A stretch of DNA of 64,000 nucleotides from Epiperipatus broadwayi (Eukaryota > Onychophora > Udeonychophora > Euonychophora > Peripatidae), in contig JAQFVV010012510.1 of NCBI GenBank assembly GCA_028023455.1, forward strand, positions 2,337,420-2,401,419, given 5' to 3'. Below the pieces are notes generated by a model. It did no database searches and was not told the origin of the DNA. It was given only the letters and a program-made list of their open reading frames with translations. This document shows positions 12,201 to 26,600 of this stretch, piece after piece. Every line of letters begins with the position of its first letter. Within the stretch, counting starts at the first letter, position 1. Both the position numbers and the translations under genes were made by a program.

Positions 12201-12284
12201 AAATTTTTAAAATTTAATCTAGTATTGTATTGTTTTATGGTTTTGCATTTTTATTTTTGTAGTATAGTGTTAGAAGTTTTGGTT

Positions 12285-12287
<3 letters not shown>

Positions 12288-12363
<76 letters not shown>
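12288..12363. repeat. (TA)n microsatellite
   Basis: Nearly pure TA tract just beyond the PLE 1 right end. Confidence 0.95.
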
Positions 12364-12370
<7 letters not shown>

Positions 12371-12462
12371 ACATAAAACAATAAGTACTAGATTAAATTA
12401 AATTTTAAAATTTACACATGGTTCTACAAAATAGACCTTCTCAAGTGAAAATCAACTAAGGA

Positions 12463-12466
<4 letters not shown>
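12364..12466 (-). mobile_element. Second PLE 1-family terminal fragment
   Basis: Contains ACTAGATTAAATT, AAATAGACCTTCTCAAGTGA and AATCAACTAAGG, in the same order and orientation as the PLE 1 left terminal copy (9940-10050). It shows small deletions, for example in the ACCATGGTTTTATCT part. It ends in another (TA)n tract at 12466-12527. Confidence 0.7.

Positions 12467-12527
<61 letters not shown>
12466..12527. repeat. (TA)n microsatellite
   Basis: Pure TA tract between the PLE fragment and the candidate SINE. Confidence 0.95.
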
Positions 12528-12529
<2 letters not shown>

Positions 12530-12720
12530 GCCCTTGGGTTTGCCCAAAGCTCTATTAGATTTAGACTTACCTGTGTAAGATAGTGTCTAATGAAAATTTT
12601 TCTCATGAGCTGTATATATTTTTTTGTAATGAACAAACTTTCTAGCCAGTGCTAGGTTTGAACCCAAGTTGTATTTTTAGGGATTGCATAGTTTTACTTG
12701 GTGGGCAAACTAGACATTTT
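12528..12720 (-). mobile_element. Candidate tRNA-derived SINE with TA tail
   Basis: On the minus strand, GGGTTCAAACCTAGC is a near-consensus pol III B box. It lies about 45 bp downstream of a weak A-box-like TAGTTTGCCC stretch. The unit then runs through a unique-looking body to the (TA)n tract. The A box is poor and no target-site duplication was found, so this remains tentative. Confidence 0.35.
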
Positions 12721-14439
12721 GTTATAAAGGATTTTAAGCAAAAAATTGTTTTATTTAGTATTGATTCATAAGACAATTTAATAGCCAAAGATATAATTTA
12801 TAGATTAGCAATATTTACACATCCTTTTAGTAGTTGGAAATTGGAAAGAAGGGAAGGGGTTGTAGGATTTACAAAACTACTTTGGAGAGTGAAAATAGAT
12901 AATCGTAATTTTACAATAATAGGTTAAAACTCAATAATTCATAAAATCAAATTATAAAAAAAAAGGAGATCAAGAATTAATCAGAAGTATTGAGCAATTG
13001 GTTTAATTAGAATTGTATGTGTGAAGGATGCATGTATGTATTTGATTTAGTTGTGAATTTTAATTGTAAAGTTCATGATTGAATAATAATTATCCCATGT
13101 TTTCTCGTGGGGAACTCGTTTAAAGAAGAATTAATTTGTTTTAATAGTTCATTCATAGCAGCCCAAAATTTCGGTCAAGATTCTGGGTTTGACGTTGGGT
13201 TTCAATACATTTTTTTATTATTAAAGAAAAAAGGGGGGGAAAAGAGTTTTCTTTCATTTGTTTTTTGGGGAGATTTTCACAAGTAGAAAATTACTAAAGT
13301 AAATCTTGTGATACCTGTGACACAGGAATGTAAGTTTAAAAACAATGAATGGTCAATCTCATTGGAATGCAGAGATGAATTTGGCAGGTCAATCATTCAG
13401 GAGGGGATAAGTTTAAAACAACAAAAAAGGAAAAACAATAGGCAATTAATCAAGAAAAACGCAGATGTAAATGGTTTGGAAGGTCAACCATTCAGGAAGG
13501 GATGAAGGAACCCAGACAATATAAGAGCTGGATTTGTTGTTTGTGGGTTGGCTCACTCTCTCTTTTTGCAGGCTCTTTCATCATCAGTTATCCTGAGAAG
13601 CCTAGTTGTTGGGTTGAAGGAAAATTCTTTAAAAAAAGAAAAAGAGAGAAAATAAATCGTTGTTCATTTTTCTGTTTTGTCTCCTGAATGATAAACTTAG
13701 CCAAATTTAATAATATTTGTAGAAAAATGACTCTTGAGTAAGTTTATATTAGGCACACACCTCATTCTCTCTGAAACTAATCAACTTCATGCTTTGTCTT
13801 ATATCTAAATATACCTAATTTATCAGGAATCGGCGAATGATGAGACTTAAACTACAAAAAAAAAAGTGATTTTGAATTCGCATATGAAGCATCAAATCTG
13901 AACACTATAATCTCATATAAAGCATCAAATCAGTCATAAGTGAACTGAGAAGTACATCAATAAGTGGACTTCTACATGTAAAAAAAAATTAAAAGCCAGT
14001 TCTTTCCAGCTGTAAACATGTAGTTAATCCCCAAAACCCAAATTGGAGAAAGTCTTATAATCAGCATGAAATCTTTGTTACATTTTGGCATAGGAATTGA
14101 ACTCATATAACAGTGACTCTTTCACATAAAGCCATGTGTGCACACAAGCAAACAAAAGAAGGAAAAAGAATGGAAAAATGGAAAGCAGAGATCAAAAGGC
14201 TAACCCTTCATTTAAAGTTAATCTATGTTAAAATAATAATAATAATGATGATGATGATGATGATTTTAACGGATCGTTGTTTACAGAGATCTTAGGATAT
14301 TAACCAAAGAAAACACTGAAACCAACACATCTTTGACTTGCAGTCATATATATATATGAACAGTAAGTATTGGACAATCCAAATTAATTTGTGTTTTAAC
14401 TAAATATATATTTTTATGATTTGTTTTTTTTTTTAATAA
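12721..14439. other. Intergenic DNA, no gene seen
   Basis: The open frames at 13308-13505 and 13502-13687 lack recognisable motifs. GGAATGCAGAGATGAATTTG-type and GGTCAACCATTCAGGAAGGG-type stretches near 13364-13400 and 13480-13502 are a diverged local duplication (GGTCAA/TCATTCAGGA twice). A short GATG run sits at 14247-14263. Confidence 0.4.
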
Positions 14440-14469
14440 TATTCGTTGCTCAACGTAAAAAACATTACA

Positions 14470-16184
14470 ATGGCTACCCCCGGATCATGTGACCAGCAAA
14501 ACGGCACCAATATACTATCCAAGCCTATGCAAATTACAGGTGAAGCAAAAACATATGCCAACGTTGCTAAAAATAATTTACAGGAAAATAATTTCTCTTG
14601 GGAAAAAAATAATTTACAACAAAAAGAACACAATCAAGTTCCAATTTTAAAAAAAAATTAAGTCTTCCAGCACTTCCGAAAAATAAATACTAATGATATT
14701 TTGCAGCTAGATATACAAACGCAAGAAAATCAATGCCCCCCTACTGCTCAGTGGAATAATGATGATTTTAAAATAATATGTGAACAATTTAATAATACGA
14801 CCCACGTGGCCTTCATACGTCATTCAAAAGATTTTTTTCTCCTCGTTCAATAATATTATCAGCTACAGATGCAAACTTATCACTATATAAATTTCCTAGA
14901 AGTTTACTTTATGAAGCAATAAGACTACACGGACTTTGGGATAGCATACTAAGGATTGCTGATCATCCTAACTCATGATATTTAATCCTCGAATTTTATC
15001 AAGAAAGCCAAAAAAACACGATTTCAAACCACCATTAAAACTTTAGGTAACTATGCACTCATTGCAGTAGATCCAGATCAACATAATCAGATTACTGGCA
15101 TAATCAAGAATGCATACCTTGGATATGACATCAAAATCTTTCAGAAAATGATGCAGCCATTTGGAAAAGTCATAGCATTCAACCCAATTTATCTGAAAGA
15201 TATGCCGGTGCTTGTATACAGCAACAGCTTTGACTTCAAGCTGAGATTACATCCAGAAATAGATCCAAACAATATTCCTACACAATTTGCAGATCAGGAA
15301 GCCATGCTGAGCCTCTTCATAAGAGGGCTTAAACCCATATGTTACACATGCGGGAAGCGAGGCCACTTGGCAACGCAATGTGACATCAAAAAGAATCCAC
15401 AATCGCAAAAAATAAATGAAGTTCCCATCCAAACACATACTGAAGACAGCAACTATATATATAATGATAGCATAAATCCAAATAGTTACAACAATATGCA
15501 AACAACTTCTCCACCTGAAGAAACACTATCCTCCCTCTCATTAATCAAAATTCGAATGAGGAAAACAAAAACATGGATAAACTAAACAGCGACCATCTGA
15601 AAAAATAATGCGATAACATAAAGAGTCAACAATCACAACAGACAAATAATCAGCTCAACCACACACCAACTGAAGATATAAGTCACACTCACATAAATTC
15701 AGATATGAATAACCAGATGCAAATGATTTCTTCATCTGAAGAAGATCAAACTACAAAAAACCAAGACAACAATATAAATGAACCAAACAGAATGGAGCAC
15801 TTAAATACAAATGTCACACAAGCAACTCAAAATAACACAAGCAACTGTCAAAACATACAATGCACGAATGATTCAAATATTAGCCCAACTGAAATATCAC
15901 AAAGCACTTACAGTGAAACACAAAGTACCAATAGAACAAACATCACACACACAATAAAAAATAACACATCAACAGATATCATGGAAGCAATCATGCCATG
16001 CCTTCCACAAGTTGAAATAAGTACAATAGAAAAAAAAGGGCCAGGTCGCCCAAAAAGAGGCAAAAACAAAAAACCAAAAACGGAAGAGGACAACAACTCA
16101 CAAACAGAAGAGTACAACACTGCATCATCATTAACCAGAATTCAAATGGATGACTGGTCACCAATGGACATCACTTCTAGCTAA
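14470..16184 (+). pseudogene. LINE ORF1 (zinc-knuckle protein), broken
   Basis: The likely start is the ATG at 14470 (MATPGSCDQQN). The first frame stops at 14661 after a frameshift in an A-rich run. Open segments resume at 15148-15585 and 15705-16184. The middle segment contains CYTCGKRGHLATQC (15340-15381), a CCHC knuckle (C-x2-C-x4-H-x4-C) for RNA binding, followed by Gln/Asn/Thr-rich low-complexity sequence. Near the end is KGPGRPKRGK, an AT-hook-like basic motif. It ends at a TAA-free TAG near 16184. ORF1 proteins coat the element RNA. Confidence 0.75.
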
Positions 16185-16278
16185 GCAACCAATAAAACTC
16201 CAACAATGTACAGCTCGTACAATGAAAACCTGCCACTAACATATTTTGAAATGTGAACAATCCCAAAATACAACCATA

Positions 16279-17157
16279 ATGAAAGTCAAAATAACAGCTT
16301 TTAATGTGCAGGGTTTGAACTCTGCAAACAAACTACATCAACTTAGAGACTGGAACAAAATCACACAGACACATATATTGGGACTTCTGGAAACCAAAAT
16401 ATATAGTGGATCACAGATTGACCCAACAGTACATCTTTGCACTGAAGGCTTCTTTGCATGCTCCAGGGACATGTCATCACCTGCAGGTGGAACTGGCCTA
16501 CTAATAACCCCAACTTTCCCATTCACATCATTCAGAATCATATATATTGATGCAAACTTGTTGATAGCTACATTTCATCATGATGCAAACACTCTCAACA
16601 TAGTTTTCACCTACATCCTACCTGGAAACATCATCATATCAAACATCATACTCACCATCAATTCACTGCTAGCATCAACTCCTTACCCAACTATCATCAT
16701 GGGAGATTTTAACATGAAGTACACAGATTTCATCTCAAAATGACTGCATCAAATTGCAATACCACTAATAAGTGCTGAAAGTTTTTTACCACCAAATGCA
16801 GTAACATTCCATAATAACCGACACACATCTTTAATTGACCTTTGCTTCTATTCACCAATGCTGCATCATTACTTCAGCCTCAAGCTCAATCCATCCCCAT
16901 TCTCAGATCACTCTGCTCAAACTGCAACACTTGATCTAACTGAAATTCAGCCAACTACACTACCACTTGGAAAAACAATGAGAATTCTAATACCAGCATC
17001 CACTCCAGAATCTCTTTTTTCTGAAACATATATTATGCTCCATAAACTTGAGGGACTACAACTAAATGCTGTGCAGAGATATCAGGTGTACATAAATATA
17101 CTTTCATTCAATATTGACCATGTCACCAAAAAAACCCTCCACCCTCCAGGCTATTAG
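16279..17157 (+). pseudogene. LINE ORF2 endonuclease domain
   Basis: Starts at the ATG at 16279. It shows FNVQGL (first metal-binding Asn), LLETKI (catalytic Glu), GDFNM (Asp and Asn) and, after an in-frame TGA at 16741-16743, SDHS (about 16906), the final catalytic Asp-His. The order is that of an exonuclease-endonuclease-phosphatase (APE) fold that nicks target DNA to prime reverse transcription. The TGA is the only break within the domain and is one C-to-T change from Arg CGA. A frameshift near 17150 puts the linker to the reverse transcriptase into another frame (17152-17329). Confidence 0.8.
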
Positions 17158-17329
17158 CTCTGGCAGATGAACTGCACAAGAGGATAACAATGGCTAGACC
17201 CACTCAAAACACATATCAGCATATATACAAGCTCACCCAGACATATAACAGCACATGTGCAGCACTTAAAGACTATCTAGCCATCAAAAGAAAGCAAAAT
17301 CTGCCTCAGTCAACGACATACATGGACTA

Positions 17330-18480
17330 GAGGCTACATCAGATGGGCCATGGGTTTTCCCTCCACCATTAGAGTGCCTATGGCACTTCAAATTGGAACA
17401 ACTATACATGCAGCACATAACATGATTGAACCTATTTATAAGCATTTCAAACAGAATCTTCAGACCCATCAACTCTTCAACCCACCACTGGATTATTTTG
17501 GATCACCGGAAACAAATACACCATTTACCACTAATGAATTTGCTTCGAAGCTTGCCACTCTGCCCAATGCCTGTCATCCAGGCACTCATGGCATACCAAA
17601 ATTTGTGTATGAGCACCTTAGCCATACAACTACTCAAGTATTATGTAATCTTGCAAACTATCTCTCACAAAAAATATACAACATTGAAAATCTTTATCCA
17701 ATTGCAATAGTACCATTTATTAAGAAACTAGCTCCAATAACCACCCTTAATAATATTAGGCCTATCTCCATGTGCCCAATAGCCATCAAGATCATTGAGA
17801 AAGTCATTAAAGACAGGATTGAGCCATATCTGCTCCCATTGATTTCACCATATCAGTTTGCAAGAAAGCAATCATCTACAGGACAGGCAGCACTTCTTTT
17901 CAAAGCTGTATTGGGGTCGGTGCGAGGCCAGAAAAAATACAGCCCAGTTGCAGTTCAAATAGACATTGAGTCAGCTTTTGATTCTGTGGCAATTGAGATA
18001 TTAATTAAAATGTTGGCTGCCACTGAAATACCTCGCACTCTTTTATATGTTATAACCAACTTGTTGCTAAATCGGGATATACATATTACACTCAGTGGCA
18101 AAAATTCTGAATCTTTTACTCCAACACAATCGATCTCACAAGGATCCCCCTACTCGCTTTACTTTTCACTTTTTACATCAACCCTCTATTAGTAAAAATC
18201 CAGCAAACATTCATTGGCATCCAAATACCAAACACATCTCAGCAGGTAACATGTATCGCTTATATGAATGATATAACTGTCTTTCTCCCATCTAAAAAAC
18301 ACCTACAAGCCTTGCATACAATACTACAAGAATTTGCAGCTACACACAAACTCAGGGTCAATCTAAATAAGATTGCAGTTTGTCTCTTTATAATGCAAAG
18401 CAGTGCACAGGCATGTATGGGGGAAAGCCATCTGCTTTCTTGGGATTTCCCTTTTATATGAGTGCAAGTGCAATGAGGGT
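17330..18480 (+). pseudogene. LINE ORF2 reverse transcriptase domain
   Basis: Fingers and palm motifs are visible: IVPFIKK, NNIRPISMCP, VQIDIESAFDSV (motif A, Asp at 17962-17964) and SISQGSP (motif B). A frameshift after the QGSP motif moves the rest to another frame. Motif C reads YMND (18261-18272) instead of the usual YADD, so the first catalytic aspartate is replaced by Asn. That alone should abolish activity. A further frame change occurs near 18390-18460, where the reading passes from VCLFIMQS into SLYNAKQC. Confidence 0.8.
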
Positions 18481-19513
18481 CAAGATCCAGAATAAACTCA
18501 AAGAAGAAACAGAACGAATTACCATTTCACTCTCAAAGACATATCTTTCAATATACTCCAAGATCCAGCTATTTAACCAGCTAGCCATAACAAAAATCAC
18601 CTATTACTCACCCATTATCTCCTTTTCTAAAGGTTTTATTAACAAAATCTCTTCTCTAGGTAATAAGCTCTTGTGGCAGCGGAAGACTGTGTCAATATCT
18701 GCAAAACAACTTACCAGACCACCTATTCACAATGGACTAGGACTTCACAGTATTTATATTTTCCATCTACAGAAGGCCATAAACTTAATAGCATCCACAG
18801 TCAAACATTTTCCAATGCTTGAATGCCTACTTCAAATAACTACAACAGATAGACTACCCCCTGCCTATGACCAACTAGCATCAATGATCAATCATATAAA
18901 AAGCACAGCCCCACAGATATCTCTTCAGACAATATACAAGCATTCATACTGGCAAATTTATTCATTAATCCATCCAAATCCAAGCCATGATACCAATCTG
19001 ACAATGTTGAAAATCAATAATCTACAATTACTCCGTAAGTTTAAAAAATGATCCCTGGAGCCAAAATATTTTGATTTTTTGCTGAGACTAAACCTACATG
19101 CACTGTCCATGACATATTTTCTGAGATATCGGAGACTATACACTAACATTGATCCTTTTTGTCCCCTGTGTCACAGGGCTGAAGAAACCCAGAAACATTT
19201 ATTCTATCTTTGTCCGGCACTAGACAGAATTCGATTTATTATGATAGGAGCATATAGATAATATAACACAACCCTTCAAACAATCTTTAATGCATATTGC
19301 AAAGGCTCTATTCCATCAGTCCGTGCAGCCACTTTTGTGCTTTATGCATACTGGTGCACTAGATGCACATTCACTTTAGATAACAACACAAGGCGACATC
19401 CATCAACTTTCAATATCAAACTGGCAAAGCTACGAGCCAGAGACAATAAAATTGCACATCCAGACATCTATGCAGCAACCTGGTTACTGATAAAACAACA
19501 ATCAAACCTCTAA
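18380..19513 (+). pseudogene. LINE ORF2 thumb and C-terminal zinc motif
   Basis: An open segment to 19051 contains the thumb-type sequence KTYLSIYSKIQLFNQLA. A frameshift at about 19050 leads into 19079-19261 with CPLCHRAEETQKHLFYLCP, a C-x2-C-x7-H-x4-C motif common at LINE C-termini. A TAA at 19259-19261 interrupts, but the same frame continues to a natural-looking TAA at 19511-19513 (WLLIKQQSNL). The last part is therefore recognisable across two breaks. Confidence 0.75.
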
Positions 19514-19984
19514 GATGGCTCCCAATAACCAACAATCTATGCCATCAACCAAATATTTAAAAAAATAAAAAATAAATGTGGCAAGTATCTACAAATAAAA
19601 AACAGAACGTCGTCTTTGATTGCATATGATTAATATAGAGGACAGGAACAACAAAATGAGAACTCAAATACTGGAAAGCCAACTAAACCCAGAACTGCAA
19701 TATACATACAAGTTGAAGTTTTGAAAATTGAACAATGATAACCCAAGACTTTTGAGAACTCTGATTACAGCAAGCAGCACTCACAAATGTAACGTATACA
19801 TATGTATTTTTTACTCCCCTTAACAATGTTTAAATATCTTTTCCTCCTAATTTAATTTTTTTTTGTACATCACAGATACAAACTTAAACTTGGTTTACTC
19901 ACTAGCAATGTAAATATGTGTATACAAAGTGTCTTATGGCAAATGTAACCCTATGGTCATCAATAAAGTTATTTTCTTTGAAAC

Positions 19985-22860
<2,876 letters not shown>

Positions 22861-22959
22861 ACCAGAAGAAAGTTAGAATATATATATATCACAGAAATAG
22901 TCTGTCTCATACCAGAAGAAAGTTAGAATATATATATATCACAGAAATAGTCTTCTCAT
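22861..22959. repeat. Tandem duplication of about 50 bp
   Basis: ACCAGAAGAAAGTTAGAATA followed by a TA run and CACAGAAATAGTC occurs twice in direct order, nearly identical (one has TGTCTCAT, the other TTCTCAT). It lies just upstream of PLE 2. Confidence 0.9.
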
Positions 22960-22969
22960 AAATTCATTA

Positions 22970-23337
22970 TTAAATAATTCAAAACAGTTGATTGATGATA
23001 AATCTAATCCTAGTATAGTTTATAAGATTTCTCACAATTCTCATAGAATGCATATAAGTCAAAGTAAATTGCACCTTAATGAAAGAGTTAAGGTTTATAA
23101 GACTAGACTTAAAAATAGTTACCACAATTCAGTTTTGTATATTTGTGAACTAAATACAGGACATAAAATATTATTTGCCAATGCAGAGATTATCTTTGAT
23201 GAAGAAAATGAATTAAAAAAGAAGATATAAAATAAAGAAACTCTATTGAAAAACTCTTTTTAAATCTGAGATCATCAATCTCATAAAAACATCCTTTGAA
23301 ATTAAAACTGGGTATTTGTTGAAGTGATTTATTGGAA
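22970..23337 (+). pseudogene. PLE 2 GIY-YIG domain fragment (decayed)
   Basis: The segment SIVYKISHNS then HISQSKLHLNERVKVYKTRL and CELNTGHKILF lines up along its length with the PLE 1 GIY-YIG end (GIVYKIPC, FYVGQSKF, ELNTGHRILF). The YVG of the second half has become HIS and the GIY glycine is Ser, so the active-site framework is lost. It stops at 23228-23230, but similarity continues in other frames to IINLIKTSFEIK (about 23270-23305). The same family as PLE 1 is likely. Confidence 0.7.
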
Positions 23338-23350
23338 GGCTCTAAACAAA

Positions 23351-23547
23351 GATTTGCATGGGTTAAATATATAAAATACATATTTTGCAGGTTCATCCGT
23401 GTTAAAAACTTTTAATATTAATATAGTGATGTTTTGACTTGGTCACACAAGCCATACTAGTTGAAACATCAGTATATTAATATTAAAAGTTTTTAACACG
23501 GATGAACCCATAAAATATGTATTTTATATATTTAACCCATGCAAATC
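23351..23547. repeat. 74-bp inverted repeat at the PLE 2 end
   Basis: Arms at 23351-23424 and 23474-23547 match almost perfectly (GATTTGCATGGGTTAAATAT and its complement; GTTCATCCGTGTTAAAAACT and its complement). A further partial copy of the right arm lies at 23635-23691 in direct orientation. The loop and the region before the third copy share GGCTTGTGTGAYCAAGTC, with GAAATGTC after it in the third copy. That resembles the stem II and GAAA part of a PLE hammerhead. Confidence 0.75.
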
Positions 23548-23699
23548 TTTATTTTAACATTATTAACTTCCAAGGGGAGGAAATTTTTAAACAGCTTTTG
23601 TGGATGGCTTGTGTGATCAAGTCGAAATGTCAGTATATTAATATTAAAAGTTTTTAACATGGATGAACTCGCAAAATATGTATTATATATATATTGTAA

Positions 23700-26600
23700 C
23701 CTTCTGGTTTGGTACCAGAAATATTAATTATAATTATGTAATACTGTATCAGTAACATCTGATGTCATCTTATTAAAAAGAATTAAATAACTTGAAATTT
23801 TTTTATTAATGACTTAAAACTATGCTTAAAAGCACTTGTAGATGTAATTTGAAAATTATTAGATGTTTAATATCTTACTTTAGTGTATAATTAATGATAG
23901 GATAGGGGGTGGCTTGTCACAGAAGTAATCAGTCTAATTTGAGTTAATTCTAATTTGTTTTATTTGTCTGCAGAACAGTATTGAGATTTGTTTGAATGAT
24001 TCTCTAGTTCATTTGCTTATAATATTTTAATCTATAGTATAAACAGTGAAATATGTTTAACTCATCATCATTAAAACTGTCATTTTAGTCATATCAGTTT
24101 AGTACCTGTTGTACATTATTTGTAAATATTCATGTATGTCTGTGCCATTGTTCAACTTCATTTTTCATTCATGTATTTCATTAAACCATCAAATATCATG
24201 TCTCATATCCAAATATTTAATTTTACAACTAATAGTTTAAAAAACCAGCTTAATTATATTTTAAATGAATTCATGGATTATTGGACTAATGAATTATTAA
24301 ACAACAATTATACTATAAAATATTTTATTTGTTAAAACAATTGTCATTAATTTTATTCTGTTACTTTAAAAATACAAAATATTCAATTTTTAGTTCAATT
24401 TAATATTTAACTTTTTTTTTTATTTGATAGACAAAAATGATTTTTTTTTCTTCTTTCTTTTTTTTTCAAGACAAGAAAGTTTCTTGCATAAAATTCTCCT
24501 AATTAAAAATCTTAGTGCAATGAGTGGAGTAGTTTTCTGTCTGGTGACCTTTGAACTTTTAAATGACCTTGGATTATTGGAAGAATAGATGCTTGGGTAA
24601 TGTTCTGAAATCTATAAAAAGAGTTGATTACAATTCCATGGGGGCTGTTGATTAAATTTTCTACTACTGATTGAACTCCAATTCACTCTCTAAACAAAGT
24701 TTAATAGTATATTTTTTTTGTTATAAGCTGATTCTTCCAAGACCAAGTTTGAAAGTGAAAAAGTATTATTGGTTTCTAAATACAAGAACTTAAATGACTG
24801 TAGAGGTACATTAATCTTTACTCTTAATTAACTGTTTAAATTCTCAAATCATTAATTGAAATGCATATGTGTGTCTACACTATAAATTATTTAAATTTAA
24901 TTGCTAATATGGAAAAAGGAATGGAAATGTGTAATTGTATTTTAAAATTGTTTTATTTAAACCTTAATCATAATTGTAAAGAAGTAAGAAGAATGTCTGT
25001 TTATGTTTCAAGATTATTTTTCCTAAAATTTAATTATAATATTAATGGAGCGGCTGAAATGTGCAAATACTTTTATTATTTTGGAAAATGTGTGAACTTT
25101 TTTATTAAACATATCAAGAACTCTTAGTATTAAATTTTTGCTAGTTATGAGAGAAGAAAGTTGAGACAATATGCATATGAATAAGTTATTTTTATTATCA
25201 TTATTGTTGGAACACTTGCCTGACTATTTATATTTGTGCCTATTTGAAAAAGAAGAATAAATATGTAATTTAATGGACTATTTATTCATTTGTCTCCAAA
25301 TGCTGTGAGGAATGAACTTATAAAAGTAGTATAAAACTGAATATGACTTTCTTTTATTAATTGTTCTCCTCGTGTGCAGTGTGATTTCCTTATTTAAAAT
25401 ATTATACTTACAGGAATTGAAGTGAATTTTATAAATTAAATAATTATATGCGTTTATGAATGGCCTCTGAAAATATAAAACAAATGCTTAGATATATCTC
25501 ACAAATGAAATAATAAATGATTACTTTACCTCCGTTATAAGAAAATGTTTATTGTTTAATTAATAAAGGATTTCTTATATAATATTGCTAGTGGTTCATT
25601 AGCCTTGCTAAAAACATTGAATACTGCTATTCTGAATTCAGAATAATATTATTTGTCTTCCTGCAGGAATGTGTTATGTGTTCATCAATATTTATCTTTG
25701 TGCCAGTTATTATCGTTAATTAGTATATGACCAAGAGACGTCATTTACAAACTGTAAATAACCTTTTCATTTTTTTTAACCAAGAAGAAAAAAAAAGAAC
25801 TTTAGTTATTATTATTTAGTATTTAGTAAATAGATAGTTTAAAAGGTTGTTTTATGATTTATATTATCATATTATTAATATGGTTTCTTCCAGAACGTCT
25901 CATTAAAAATATAATATAAAGAAAATATTATATTAGGTATTTTTTTTATTATTTGGTATAAGTTTTAATGTGTGTTCGTATTATGTTTCTATCATGCGTG
26001 TTAGAAATAGAAACATCCATTTAATGTTGAACGGGTGAACAGCTCTTTAAAAAAAAGAATCTCATTATATAAATTTTTATAGTGTATCTTTGCATTTTCA
26101 ATACATTATAAAATAATTAATTTAAATAATTATTTAACCTAGAATTTAAAGATTTGTTGTTTATCTTAAACCAAACTTTTATTTTAATTTTTGTGCTAAT
26201 GCAAATGCACTACTAAAAAAGATTATTTTGTCTTACCTTGCCAATTGAAATTATTTTTGCCTTGCTTTTCAACCGTAATTAGTATATTTCCAAGTTAAAA
26301 TATTATATTTATCAGATATGAAATATTCATTCAATATTGCTTGTACAGTTATTAATTGGTATTTTTACAGTATTTCTTTACCTACTGAGATTTGAAATTG
26401 TCTGTGCATTATTATGCTTATATATGCATGTCTATTATTAAATCCAACTATGATAATGTTTGAATTGAAAGTAAAAATGATATAATGCCATCGGTTTCGG
26501 AGGGTGAGAATGGGCCAATTGAAATTGAAAGATTAGAAATTTACTTAAGTATGAATTTATTGTTCTTTATTATGCTTGGATAGAAAAGTATTTAGTGGCT

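Larger units (their letters stand above)
9925..12250 (+). mobile_element. Penelope-like element 1 with inverted terminal copies
   Basis: The decayed reverse-transcriptase and GIY-YIG body (10195-12082) is flanked by inverted copies of the element's 3' end. 9928-10200 is the reverse complement of about 12020-12250, apart from expanded TA tracts. Shared landmarks are ACCATGGTT, ACTTGAGAAGGTCTATTTGT and GGGAAGGTGGAATTTGTAGT. Inverted terminal (pLTR) arrangements of this kind are known in PLEs. The 5' inverted copy contains the end of the GIY-YIG coding region, so it was copied from the element itself. Confidence 0.8.
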
